Of a DNA stretch of 64,000 nucleotides, positions 23,210-33,510 are shown piece by piece. The DNA is taken from assembly GCA_004352715.1 (NCBI GenBank), contig SCFE01000022.1, positions 2,126,788 through 2,190,787 of the forward strand, read 5' to 3'. The stretch is from Hofstenia miamia (Eukaryota > Xenacoelomorpha > Acoela). The position numbers and the translations under genes are program-made. The notes under the pieces were generated by a model. The model made no database searches and was not told the origin of the DNA. It saw only the letters and a program-made list of their open reading frames with translations. The stretch's first letter is position 1. The number at the start of each line of letters is the position of its first letter.

Positions 23210-24830
23210 ATTTGGATTGAGCCTACATTGGTAGCCTCATTTCCTGTTCGTGTGTTGTGAAAATTGCTAGAATCCATGCCGAGGTTCTGAATCTTATCTC
23301 TGGGGAGTTCTTTTCCTCAAATAACATATTTTTGAAGTTTTTTGTTGAGCTTTACTTGTATGCTCTGATGATTTCGGACAGTGCCACTTCAACTGTCTTA
23401 TGGTATTTTTTTGATGGGGCCTCAATATGTATCTCTGGCCATTTTTCTTCCATCTTCTTCTGTAGCTTCATTTCATTCCATATCTCTTGTATTCATTTTA
23501 TATGTTCCTGCCTTTGCATGAGGCTGCACTTGATGAACAGTGTGTTCACTTTTTCTATGCCCTCTGCATGTGTTGTCATTTCTATTGTTTTCACCTGCTC
23601 AAATAAATCAATCGCTATGCACAGATCTACCATTAATCTGCAATAGGCTACCCAGTAATCAATTTGTAAGTCTAGGCGAATTAATTCCACAACCTTTGCT
23701 TCCATTGTTAGTTTCTCCCATAGGAACACGTTTTCGACCTGTATCTCTAGTTCTCTCAGGAATGGTGGTAGTTCTGTGATTGTTGTTCTCCCAATGATTA
23801 CTACTCTTATGCCCTGCACTCTAGCCATTCTTAAAGTTTGATCTAACTGTATTTCCAAATTTTTGGTATACTCTTTTTCTTTTAGAATGTGAATGATCAT
23901 TAGATTGTCTTTGTCAATGTTAATTTCCGGTATCTTCCCAATCTGTTCTATGTATGCCATGATTGCTTGGGCTGTTTCTAGTGTGAAGTTGTCTTCAAAG
24001 GTGACATGAACTGTGCTACACATATACGGTCATTCTACTGTTTCGTCTAGCTCTCTTTGATAGCTTTGATATATTCATGTTGACCATCAGTCTTTTCTGC
24101 ACATCTAGTACTATTGGTAAATTGCTGCCCTCTGTCTTTGCTATCTTTTGAATGTGACTCTTGGTCTCTGGTGACAGTTTTTGATATGCATTGGTTCTCA
24201 TTTTCATTGTTCCCATAAAGTAGGGGTGCAGGGTTTCCCTGTCTATTTTTGACATCCTTTTCTCTCTGTCTTTTGAGTGCACTGTTCTTTCAGATGTGCT
24301 TTCAGAGGGGGCGTGTAGCTGTGTAATCCATAGTGGTCTACTGGTGCTTGGCTCACCATTGAGTGAGTCCATGCTGATGGTTTCAACTAAGTCAGTCTTG
24401 AATCAGCTCACAGTTGGCGCTTTCAGCAATTGACCAGTTGTGGGTTCCGTCAATATGTCAGCCTCAAATCACTTTTGTATAAGCACAGTTCTTTGCCCAC
24501 TTTCACCTTCCCCTGGAAATCCAATGGTCACACTGCCCTCAAATCAGCAAGGTGGACTGGAGGGAAAGTTGTGCTGCATTTCACCAGTTCTATGCATGCC
24601 CTCAAATTGGTGGTGCAGATCTCTGTGATGTTCACTGGTTTTTTGCTTGCTCTTGAATTGGTGGTGCAGATCTCCAGTGGGAGAGGCATTGTGTCTTTTT
24701 GTCTCCCTGCCCTCTAATCAGCCTTGGGGACTACTTGGACGCCTTCTCACTCTGCACCTTTGATTAGTGGTGGGTTGGTTCTTGCCCTTTCTGTCTTCCA
24801 TTGGACGTCCAGTTCGAGATTCCTTTCATA
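23210..24830 (-). pseudogene. Third-ORF protein of element C
   Basis: Lies directly downstream of integrase. The N-terminal part (24,830-24,380) is open apart from five TGA/TAG stops and is repetitive, with DLHHQFKSKQ and DLHHQFEGMH 20 residues apart. Then follow MDSLNGEPSTSRPLWITQL, KRMSKIDRETLHPYF, LPIVLDVQKRLMVNM, a frameshift near 24,020, VHVTFEDNFTL, PEINIDKDNLMIIHI, an Ile/Leu-rich helical region and KWPEIHIEAPSKKYHKTVE. All later blocks have counterparts in element B in the same order. No known domain recognised. The product looks soluble and helical. Confidence 0.6.
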
Positions 24831-24840
24831 TCCTTCTCCG

Positions 24841-26630
24841 TGGGTTTGACATTGTCATCTCCTCAGGTCTTTGGGTTCAGTGCACTCTCTTCCTCAATGG
24901 CTGTTGCATCTTGTTTGATTTTCCTAAATTCAGATAATAAGTTTATATCCCATATTTCAGGGTCATATATATATTTATCTCTTGCTGCACATCTTGGTAG
25001 TACTCTCCTTTGTATATCCTCATTACTGATATTTGCTTTGAATTGTTCATCAAAGCCTTCCTCTGGTAGACTATCTAATTCACTCATGTTGTATACAATC
25101 TCATTACCATTAATGCGACTTATTTTGAACTTGGCATTTTCATTTAATATGAATTCTTTGATATCTGCTGTCACCCAATTTAGGTTTTGGAAGTGCAGTA
25201 ATCTATCATTATTTAACATGTACTCGTTGTTTGGTAATACTTGCGTTATTTTATATGGACCTGACCACACTGTCTTAAACTTTTGGACCTGGTTTGTGTC
25301 TGTTAATTTCATAGGTGTGAATGCGTAGACTGTGTCGCCTAGTTTATGCACATGACTGTAAATTTTCTTATTGTAGTTACACTGTTGTCTCATGGCTGAT
25401 TTCTTCGTGTTATGACACATCGTCTCATGTATCACTGTTATTCAATTCCTCAGTTGATCCACGTATTGGTTGTCCAACTTTCCACTATATGCAAAGTATT
25501 GCATTGATAGTGGTGTTGCCGCCTCTCTTCTGAACATCACTTTAAATGGTGTTATCCCAGTTGTCAAATGTGAGGACGTATTGTAAAAATACTTGATCAT
25601 TTCAATTACCTCTCTCCATTTGCGCCCCTCTACTCTTGAAGTTGTGACTCTGATCAGCTTTATCAAGGTTCTATTCAGTCTCTCCACTGCACCATTCACC
25701 TGTGGATGGTATGCTGTTGTTCTTTCACTTANTGGGTTTGACATTGTCATCTCCTCAGGTCTTTGGGTTCAGTGCACTCTCTTCCTCAATGGCTGTTGCA
25801 TCTTGTTTGATTTTCCTAAATTCAGATAATAAGTTTATATCCCATATTTCAGGGTCATATATATATTTATCTCTTGCTGCACATCTTGGTAGTACTCTCC
25901 TTTGTATATCCTCATTACTGATATTTGCTTTGAATTGTTCATCAAAGCCTTCCTCTGGTAGACTATCTAATTCACTCATGTTGTATACAATCTCATTACC
26001 ATTAATGCGACTTATTTTGAACTTGGCATTTTCATTTAATATGAATTCTTTGATATCTGCTGTCACCCAATTTAGGTTTTGGAAGTGCAGTAATCTATCA
26101 TTATTTAACATGTACTCGTTGTTTGGTAATACTTGCGTTATTTTATATGGACCTGACCACACTGTCTTAAACTTTCGGACCTGGTTTGTGTCTGTTAATT
26201 TCATAGGTGTGAATGCGTAGACTGTGTCGCCTAGTTTATGCACATGACTGTAAATTTTCTTATTGTAGTTACACTGTTGTCTCATGGCTGATTTCTTCGT
26301 GTTATGACACATCGTCTCATGTATCACTGTTATTCAATTCCTCAGTTGATCCACGTATTGGTTGTCCAACTTTCCACTATATGCAAAGTATTGCATTGAT
26401 AGTGGTGTTGCCGCCTCTCTTCTGAACATCACTTTAAATGGTGTTATCCCAGTTGTCAAATGTGCGGACATATTGTAAAAATACTTGATCATTTCAATTA
26501 CCTCTCTCCATTTGCGCCCCTCTACTCTTGAAGTTGTGACTCTGATCAGCTTTATCAAGGTTCTATTCAGTCTCTCCACTGCACCATTCACCTGTGGATG
26601 GTATGCTGTTGTTCTTTCACTGATGACTTC
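24841..26630 (-). repeat. Near-identical 891-base duplication at a single-N join
   Basis: 24,841-25,731 recurs at 25,733-26,623, separated by one N at 25,732. At least three substitutions are seen (for example CTTTTGGACC versus CTTTCGGACC, and GTGAGGACGTATT versus GTGCGGACATATT). The small differences suggest two alleles or two close copies joined by the assembler. Confidence 0.9.
25755..26327 (-). pseudogene. pol: C-terminal part of element C integrase
   Basis: 190 residues in frame with the catalytic part but separated from it by one TGA (QLRN-stop-ITVIHET). Contains KLGDTVYAFTPMKLTDTNQ and VWSGPYKITQVL, the usual post-core integrase segment, then NNDRLLHFQNLNWVTADI and a tail ending EIWDINLLSEFRKI. 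A second copy at 24,863-25,435 is the duplicated assembly block. Confidence 0.85.
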
Positions 26631-28031
26631 CAGTAGGCGTGCCACTTCTTGGAACAGGTTGCTTTCAAATTGTGGCCCCTTATCAGTGATTATCATCTCC
26701 ATTGTGCTGAACTTCAGGATCCATTCTTTCATTACTATGTCAGCAGTTGTTTCAGCCATTGTGTTCTTCATTGGGATTAACTTTGCATATTTGGTGAAGT
26801 TGTCCACCATCACTAGCAGGTACTGGTATCCCTCCTCATCTTTTGACAACATTTCTAAGTCTATGTGTACGATCTTGTTCAGTTGCGTCTCTATGATCTT
26901 TTCTAGTGGTGCCCTTGGTTTCAGAAAATGTTGTTTATTATGGAGGAGACATTTCATACATTTGTTGATTATTTCTTCTGCGACCTTCCATATTGCCATT
27001 GTAAAAAATCGTGCGTTGAACATGCTCTCCATCTGTGTGATGCCCAAATGGCCCATTTCATGAAACTTTCTTACTAGTTCACGTTTAACATATTCTGGTA
27101 TTGCAATCCTATTGTTTTGTCCTTCCACATATAGGAGTAGTCTGTTCCTGTTCCTCTTCCATTTGTACCTCTTGTAGTAGCTCATGGTTAACTTTGATAA
27201 TTTCACACTCAGCTCCTGTAACTTCTTTATGATTTCACTTAATATCACGTCATCTTTCTGTTTTTCTATGATCTCTGACTCTGATATTTCCTCCTTTATC
27301 ACAATTGGTACCACTGCTTGTCCCTTCTTCATCTCTGGCAGCCCCTTGTACTCCATGTGTGGTAAAAATTGGAACTGTTTTTTCTCTCCATCTTCCTTGG
27401 TTGCATCCCTCTGATACTCAGGAAGCATGGTGCAAAAGTTGGCGTTCATATGCAGTGTTTCTCTTTGGTGTTTGATCATGAAGATGAATTCGTTTAGGTA
27501 TTCAATCCATCTTGAAACTATTCCTGACTTGTCACCTGAAAACTTTTTGAGCCATGCCAAACTGCTGTTGGCAGAATGAACCCTGAATTGCCGTCCTATT
27601 AAGAAGTGCCTAAATTTCTTTATGCTCTTGATCAGTGCCAGCATCTCTAATTTCATTGGCCCATAGTTCTCTTCACTTGATTTCAACTTGCGACTAAAGA
27701 ATTGAATGCCATCCTTTAGTTGTCCCAGCATTGCTCTGATCACTACCTTGCTGGTGTCACAGTCTAATATAAACATCTCATTGTAATTGGGCGTGTTTAA
27801 TGATGGTAATTTTGCTAGTTCTTCTTTTATTTTGTCTAGCTCCTCCTGCTCCTGCCACGTCCATATGAATGGTACTGACTTTCTCATCAGCAGCATCATC
27901 TTGGCAGTCTTCCCCACAATGTTAGAGATAAATGTGCTGTAGTAATTGAAGAAGTCCAATATTCTTTGGATGTCCTTCTTGTTGTTCAGTTTTTCTATTC
28001 TCCTGATCATGTCTCTTGCATTGTCCTTCAT
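26334..28031 (-). CDS. pol: RNase H and integrase of element C, 565 codons open
   Basis: The longest uninterrupted frame in the window. The N-terminus is the RT connection (DIQRILDFFNYYSTFISN) and RNase H (FILDCDTSKVVIRAMLGQL, NYGPMKLEMLALIKSIKKF, HSANSSLAWLKKFSG). Integrase then shows the zinc-binding region (HEMGHLGI ... CMKC), catalytic Asp in IVHIDLEML, Asp in MIITDKGPQFES, and Glu in YHPQVNGAVERLN. All three acidic residues are present. Upstream RT is separated by three stops, and downstream sequence by one TGA, so the polyprotein cannot be made whole as printed, but this part looks young. Confidence 0.9.
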   Translation of the reverse strand: MKDNARDMIRRIEKLNNKKDIQRILDFFNYYSTFISNIVGKTAKMMLLMRKSVPFIWTWQEQEELDKIKEELAKLPSLNTPNYNEMFILDCDTSKVVIRAMLGQLKDGIQFFSRKLKSSEENYGPMKLEMLALIKSIKKFRHFLIGRQFRVHSANSSLAWLKKFSGDKSGIVSRWIEYLNEFIFMIKHQRETLHMNANFCTMLPEYQRDATKEDGEKKQFQFLPHMEYKGLPEMKKGQAVVPIVIKEEISESEIIEKQKDDVILSEIIKKLQELSVKLSKLTMSYYKRYKWKRNRNRLLLYVEGQNNRIAIPEYVKRELVRKFHEMGHLGITQMESMFNARFFTMAIWKVAEEIINKCMKCLLHNKQHFLKPRAPLEKIIETQLNKIVHIDLEMLSKDEEGYQYLLVMVDNFTKYAKLIPMKNTMAETTADIVMKEWILKFSTMEMIITDKGPQFESNLFQEVARLLEVISERTTAYHPQVNGAVERLNRTLIKLIRVTTSRVEGRKWREVIEMIKYFYNMSAHLTTGITPFKVMFRREAATPLSMQYFAYSGKLDNQYVDQLRN

Positions 28032-29400
28032 ACATATTCGCCCTTTTTCAATGACTCAGCCTAGAAATATAATTTTTTCTTTTAAAATGTTGCATTTATT
28101 TCCATTGATTCTCAAGCCAGCTTTTTGCAGGATTGATAATGTTCATTCCAGTTTCTACAGGTGTTCCTTGATCATGTTGCTGGTCATGATGATGTCATCA
28201 ATGTATGGGTTTATGCTGTCCTCCATCTTGTGTTTCTTATTTTTCAGCACTTTCGTTATATATCTTTGAAATGTTGTGGGCACATTACATAGGCCAAACG
28301 ACATATATATCCATTTGTTCAGGCTGTAAGGAGTTATGAATCCCGTCTTTTCTATGTCTTCTTCCATTCTCACCTGCCAATACGCCTTGCATAAGTCTAT
28401 TGATGTGAAGTACTTGTGTTTGCTCGCCTCATATAGCATGTCCTCTATCCTGGGCAGTGGATACAAATCATTTTTCGTTATTTTGTTCAATTTCCAGAAG
28501 TCTATGCATAACCTGTGTTTGTCTCCCTGTTTCACGAATACCATCGGTGTGGTGTATGGGCTTTTGCTGGGTCATATTATTTTGTTGTCAATCAATTCAT
28601 TGAGTATCCTGTTGTATTCGTCCTTCATTTGCTCTGGTACTCACCTTGCCAGCAGTTTTATTGGTTTGTTTGNTGTAGGTCCTCAAGTCGACCATACAAA
28701 CTACTCCTCCATTGCTCTCCAGATAGCTTTGATACTAGATCTGACATATTGTCCAAATATTTGTACATTTGCTTTCTTCACATTGATATTCCAATTTGTT
28801 GCATTTAGTATTGGGACCTTTCCTCTGCTGTTTTTTATCATGCACACACTTGATGGCATTGACGCTCTCTTTGAATTGATCCATTTATTGTTGTAAATCA
28901 TTATATCTGCTGTTATTGTTTCTTCTGTTTTCACTCCATGCATGCTCCATTGATATTGTTGCAATTTTATATTTTACTCCAGTTTGAAGACAATCATTGA
29001 TGGTTTTCCTTCTTGCTCTTCAATTTCTTCTTCTCACACTTTGATTGTTCTGTCAGCATAATTTATTACACATCCATTCTTTGTCAGAAAATCATCCCCT
29101 AATATCACCTCAATGGGCAGTAAGTTGTTATGTGTGTCTATTACCACTAGTGTTTGCTTGAAGGNACGAATACCATCGGTGTGGTGTATGGGCTTTTGCT
29201 GGGTCATATTATTTTGTTGTCAATCAATTCATTGAGTATCCTGTTGTATTCGTCCTTCATTTGCTCTGGTACTCACCTTGCCAGCAGTTTTATTGGTTTG
29301 TTTGTTGTTGTGATAATCTTGTGTTTTTCACCTATTGCTTGTTCCACACTTATTTCTCCATAATTGAATATCTGTTTGTGTCTCTCTAGCACCTCTCAAA
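28032..29400 (-). pseudogene. pol: Reverse transcriptase of element C
   Basis: Reading leftward: the pre-RT segment (IPVLSEKEYQHLSAAQLKQL), MVFVKQGDKHRLCIDFWKL, LYPLPRIEDMLYEAS, YFTSIDLCKAYWQVRM, KTGFITPYSLNKWIYMSFG, TTFQRYITKVL and the intact catalytic PYIDDIIMTSN. Stops then occur (EHL-TAG-KLE-TGA-TLSIL and FLG-TGA-VIEKG) before the RNase H frame. The single-N joins at 28,673 and 29,165 break the N-terminal part, and pieces of it are printed twice or three times. Confidence 0.88.
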
Positions 29401-30750
29401 GCTGTTTTAATTGTGCTGCACTCAAATGTTGGTATTCCTTTTCCGACAGTACGGGTATTTTGTACTGGTCTTCCTCTTTGGCTTTCATCCCTCTGCCCTC
29501 AAGTTGGCTGTAGGGAATACTCGCTACATTGATGGTTTTCGTCTACTTGCCCTTGAGTTGGCAGTGTGGAGTACCTCCTGTTTTCATTTGTAGGTCCTCA
29601 AGTCGACCATACAAACTACTCCTCCATTGCTCTCCAGATAGCTTTGATACTAGATCTGACATATTGTCCAAATATTTGTACATTTGCTTTCTTCACATTG
29701 ATATTCCAATTTGTTGCATTTAGTATTGGGACCTTTCCTCTGCTGTTTTTTATCATGCACACACTTGATGGCATTGACGCTCTCTTTGAATTGATCCATT
29801 TATTGTTGTAAATCATTATATCTGCTGTTATTGTTTCTTCTGTTTTCACTCCATGCATGCTCCATTGATATTGTTGCAATTTTATATTTTACTCCAGTTT
29901 GAAGACAATCATTGATGGTTTTCCTTCTTGCTCTTCAATTTCTTCTTCTCACACTTTGATTGTTCTGTCAGCATAATTTATTACACATCCATTCTTTGTC
30001 AGAAAATCATCCCCTAATATCACCTCAATGGGCAGTAAGTTGTTATGTGTGTCTATTACCACTAGTGTTTGCTTGAAGGTTGTATTTGCTATTCTAATCT
30101 GTACTGCCTCAATCTTGCCTTTTGTGTCTATATACTCTCCAGATGCGTTGATTAGTCTTTTACTCAAACATTGTAAATCTTTTCGTTTAAATCCCAGTTT
30201 TGTTGCGCACTCATCTGTTATTATTGATGTTGCTGCTCCCATATCAATCATTGCTTTTGTTAAAATCCCATTTATCATTATCATTGTCATATTAATGTTG
30301 TCCAGATTCGCGATGATCATTATCAGTGCTTGGTTTTTTTGAGTTGGCACTCTGGCTAGTTTTCTGATTCTTTCTCTGTCTGGGGATCCTCTACCAATTC
30401 TGATTCAGATTCCATTATATCCTCATCATCATAATATGCTTCTTCCTCTCTGATCATATTAATTTGTTTTCTACATTCATCCTTTCTGNTTGATGTGAAG
30501 TACTTGTGTTTGCTCGCCTCATATAGCATGTCCTCTATCCTGGGCAGTGGATACAAATCATTTTTCGTTATTTTGTTCAATTTCCAGAAGTCTATGCATA
30601 ACCTGTGTTTGTCTCCCTGTTTCACGAATACCATCGGTGTGGTGTATGGGCTTTTGCTGGGTCATATTATTTTGTTGTCAATNTCATAATATGCTTCTTC
30701 CTCTCTGATCATATTAATTTGTTTTCTACATTCATCCTTTCTGTGCCCCT
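28400..30750 (-). repeat. Mosaic of duplicated contig ends around four single N bases
   Basis: Direct reading gives these pairs: 28,534-28,672 equals 29,166-29,304; 28,674-29,164 equals 29,589-30,079; 28,400-28,592 equals 30,490-30,682; and 30,428-30,488 equals the start of 30,684 on. Each pair begins or ends exactly at an N (28,673, 29,165, 30,489, 30,683). The block is an unmerged overlap of short contigs from one element, or from two near-identical copies. Confidence 0.9.
29949..30350 (-). pseudogene. Aspartic protease of element C
   Basis: 133 open codons. The active-site box reads AMIDMGAATSIIT where DTGA/DSGA is expected. Methionine in place of threonine is an ACG to ATG type change and should impair catalysis. 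The second conserved segment, EVILGDDFLTKNGCVI, is intact. It overlaps the end of the gag nucleocapsid in a different frame, as often seen at gag-pol junctions. Confidence 0.8.
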
Positions 30751-32220
30751 TCTGTCCACAGGCATAGCACTTTATGTCTCTTTCTCTTACTTTCTTTGAT
30801 TTAACATCCTTATTTTTTATGTTGATAAATTTCTCCCCTTCTTTTCTTTGTACACTTTTGTGTTCCCTGTTTGTGGTTTTTAGTTATTTCTCCATTCTGT
30901 CAGCTTTTCCTTATTCCATATTGCCTTTTCATAGATGTGGGCATTATTCTCTATTGTTGCCTGTATGTCTACAGCTTTCCTGATCATTTTCTCCAACTTA
31001 TCATGTACATCACACTTGATTTCAAATTGTGTATGGATGTTCTCTGGCATGCCTTTGCAGATGTGAGAAAAGAGATCATACTTGGAATACTTGTTTTCCC
31101 TTGAGCTAAGTGTCAATAATTGTTCTATCTGTTGGATATAGTTTCAGATATCATCTGTCTTTTGCATCTTTGTGGAATTCAATATGATTTGATATTGATT
31201 TTTGAAGCTTTCATTTTCATAGTAATCTACAAAGTCTCTGATTAGTAATTTGTAATCTTGTTTTGTATCTGCATCCAAGAGCAAGTAGTGTTGAGAGGCC
31301 GCCCCTGTTAGATATAGTGGGAACCTTGCTGCTGCCCTTTGGTTCACTTTCCTCTCCGCCATCATAATCTTGAACATTTGCAGCCATTCCAGAAATGTCA
31401 GGTTATAGCTGTCCACTTTCCCATTACATTTAGGCAGAGTTGCCTTACATGGTATTGTGTTGTTGTGACTATTTTCTGGCAGCATCAAATTCTCATAGAC
31501 TGGTTTCTTTTGTCTATTTATTTGATCACTAACTGTTAGTTGACTTGTCACCACTCTTGTTATCTCATTGATGATCCTTCTTTTTTCCTCTTCCTCTTCT
31601 CCCTCCATTTCACTGAGGTGTTTTTTAAAGTTCATGGGTGATGCTCATAAGCTCCTTTCCTTCCTCTGTTTGATTATCTTTTCATGCATTGCTGTTACCT
31701 TTGGGTTTTCTTCTCTGCTTTCTCATAGTTCTTTCAATTTCCATCTCAGATCTTCTATTTCTCATTTCTGGTTTACATGATTTTCATCTCTGTCTAACTC
31801 TGTCAATCTGAGTTTATCTTTGAGCTGTTTTATCTCTTGGGCTTGGATATTGTTGTCCAGGATTAGTTGCCTATTTGTGTCTTCCAATTGTTGGCATATC
31901 TTCTCCCATTTCTGGTTTTGTTCTTGAAAAGCTTTGTTTGATTGTGCCAGCTAGTTTGTTAGGGCCTTAATGTCTCTCTGGAAGTTTTCACTTTGGTTAT
32001 TCAGTTGGTTGTCCATTTCAATTTTCAGTTCACTTAGTGTGTTCTCATTCTCTTGTTCCAATGTCAACATTCTCTCCATTAATTGTTGTATCTCAGATCT
32101 CAATATTGTCTCCATTTCATTTGTTTGGCATAGGATGTTTAGAACTTCATTGGATCCTGTTTCTGGGGACATGTGTAGGGTTTCCAATTCTATGGGGGAT
32201 ACATCTGTCTCTGAATGCAC
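30360..32220 (-). pseudogene. gag: Gag-like protein of element C with coiled coil and CCHC knuckle
   Basis: From right: MHSETDVSPIELETLHMSP, a long coiled coil (EIQQLMERMLTLEQENENTL to about 31,660, with several stops), the capsid-like part (31,635-31,144: LPKCNGKVDSYNLTFLEW, AARFPLYLTGAASQHYLLLD), its second half (31,116-30,880: YSKYDLFSHICKGMP, FEIKCDVHDKLEKMIRK), and a nucleocapsid with a perfect CCHC knuckle CYACGQKGHRKDEC near 30,740, followed by an acidic tail. Stops are mainly TGA and TAG. The order is the same as in gag A. Confidence 0.85.
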
Positions 32221-32540
32221 TCTCCTTGGGGTGGGGGTTGTTTTGTTTGTGTCTGCCTTGGCACTACCTTTTTTTCCTCATGTGTTTGGCATCTTTGAGT
32301 ACAAATAGTAGTGGCTGGCAGATCAGTGTGACTCTTTGTCTTTCACCTGCTCTACATNGGGACATGTGTAGGGTTTCCAATTCTATGGGGGATACATCTG
32401 TCTCTGAATGCACTCTCCTTGGGGTGGGGGTTGTTTTGGCACTACCTTTTTTTCCTCATGTGTTTGGCATCTTTGAGTACAAATAGTAGTGGCTGGCAGA
32501 TCAGTGTGACTCTTTGTCTTTCACCTGCTCCACATTGGGT
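32165..32540 (-). repeat. Duplication at single-N join 32,358 with a 14-base deletion
   Basis: The segment GGGACATGTGTAGGGTTTCC at about 32,166 recurs at 32,359. The second copy lacks 14 bases (TTTGTGTCTGCCTT). It is the same kind of join as the others, but the indel shows that the two contigs are not identical. Confidence 0.85.
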
Positions 32541-32684
32541 ATAGTTGTAGTTGTTGACTCATAGCTGGCTGTATGTTATCACTGCTTCTTTGCATGTTTT
32601 CTGCTATTTCAGTTGCTCTGGTGGTTTGTTGACTTTAAGTTCCAAGTTCAGATGTTGACTTGATTCTTCTTCTTCTTCTGTTCT

Positions 32685-32703
32685 TTAACTGTCACAGTCA
32701 CCA
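32685..32703 (-). other. Primer-binding site of element C
   Basis: On the minus strand GGATGCTACA (LTR end) is followed by TGGTGACTGTGACAGTTAA. The first seven bases equal those of the element A site, and the location is right for a PBS. Confidence 0.65.
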
Positions 32704-33510
32704 TGTAGCATCCACTACCAAGTGTTAATGTAGATCAAATCATTCTTTTAAATTATTGTTCTTCATTTTAAGTGGGTAGGGATGTATGTATGTTAACTCT
32801 TCACTCTGATGTGGTATATGTTTTAGTTGACCTTCACTTAACCAAAATAACTGAATACTGTTTAGGTACTCCATGATTTGGGTATGGGCTCTGGCCAACT
32901 CTGATCTTTGCATCATTTCACATGTGTTTCCATAGCTGACCAAGTGGTTCCAAGCCTCAGCTCAACAATGTTCTTATGTGTGCCATATCCTAACACAGTG
33001 TAGTTCTCAATGCTATTTGTAACTGACTTAAACTCAATTTGTAATGTGTATCTGTGTCACTTTGCAACCTTTCAATGTCACTAGCTGCTTAATAATTATT
33101 ACTTTAGCCATTACCAAAAACTATTGGCTTTAAATAAATTAATTAAAATAAGTTACATAATAACTTGCAGCTTCCTACCTTACATTTAAATACTAATAGT
33201 ACATGCTTGGTCTATTTATCAGTCTGTTATAAGTCACCTAAGTCTATAAGATAAGATATGTATAACCTATGGTAGGCTATCCAGCCCATTTGCTGATATC
33301 AATTATTAGATACATGTAAATGAACAAATCAGTAGCCAGCTAAACAGAGAAAAACTCCTATTCATATACCTAATGTAAATGCAAGTTCATGGTTTGGATC
33401 AAGGACCCTCAAGTCGCTCCTGATGTGTTCCCAAACCACTACTACTGCATTTACCATTTAGCTTGACATTCTGTATAAATAATCAAACTGATCTAAAATC
33501 TAAAGATAAG
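32704..33510 (-). repeat. 5' LTR of element C, partial
   Basis: Ends on the minus strand with GGATGCTACA next to the PBS. Parts resemble LTR A: GAGAAAAACTCCTATTCATA at about 33,345 is like GTGAAAAACTCCTAGACCTA at about 8,700, and the stretch around 33,430-33,490 is like 8,820-8,890. The outer LTR end is not found, so the right limit is approximate. Confidence 0.5.

Larger units (their letters stand above)
23210..33510 (-). mobile_element. Gypsy-type LTR retrotransposon, element C
   Basis: On the minus strand: LTR remnant, PBS, gag with coiled coil, CCHC knuckle, protease, RT with intact YIDD, RNase H, integrase with intact DDE box, and the third ORF. It is the best preserved of the three elements. 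Six single-N joins (25,732, 28,673, 29,165, 30,489, 30,683, 32,358) with duplicated flanks mean that the printed order between 24,840 and 32,540 is partly an assembly product. No 3' LTR is recognised on the left. Confidence 0.85.
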
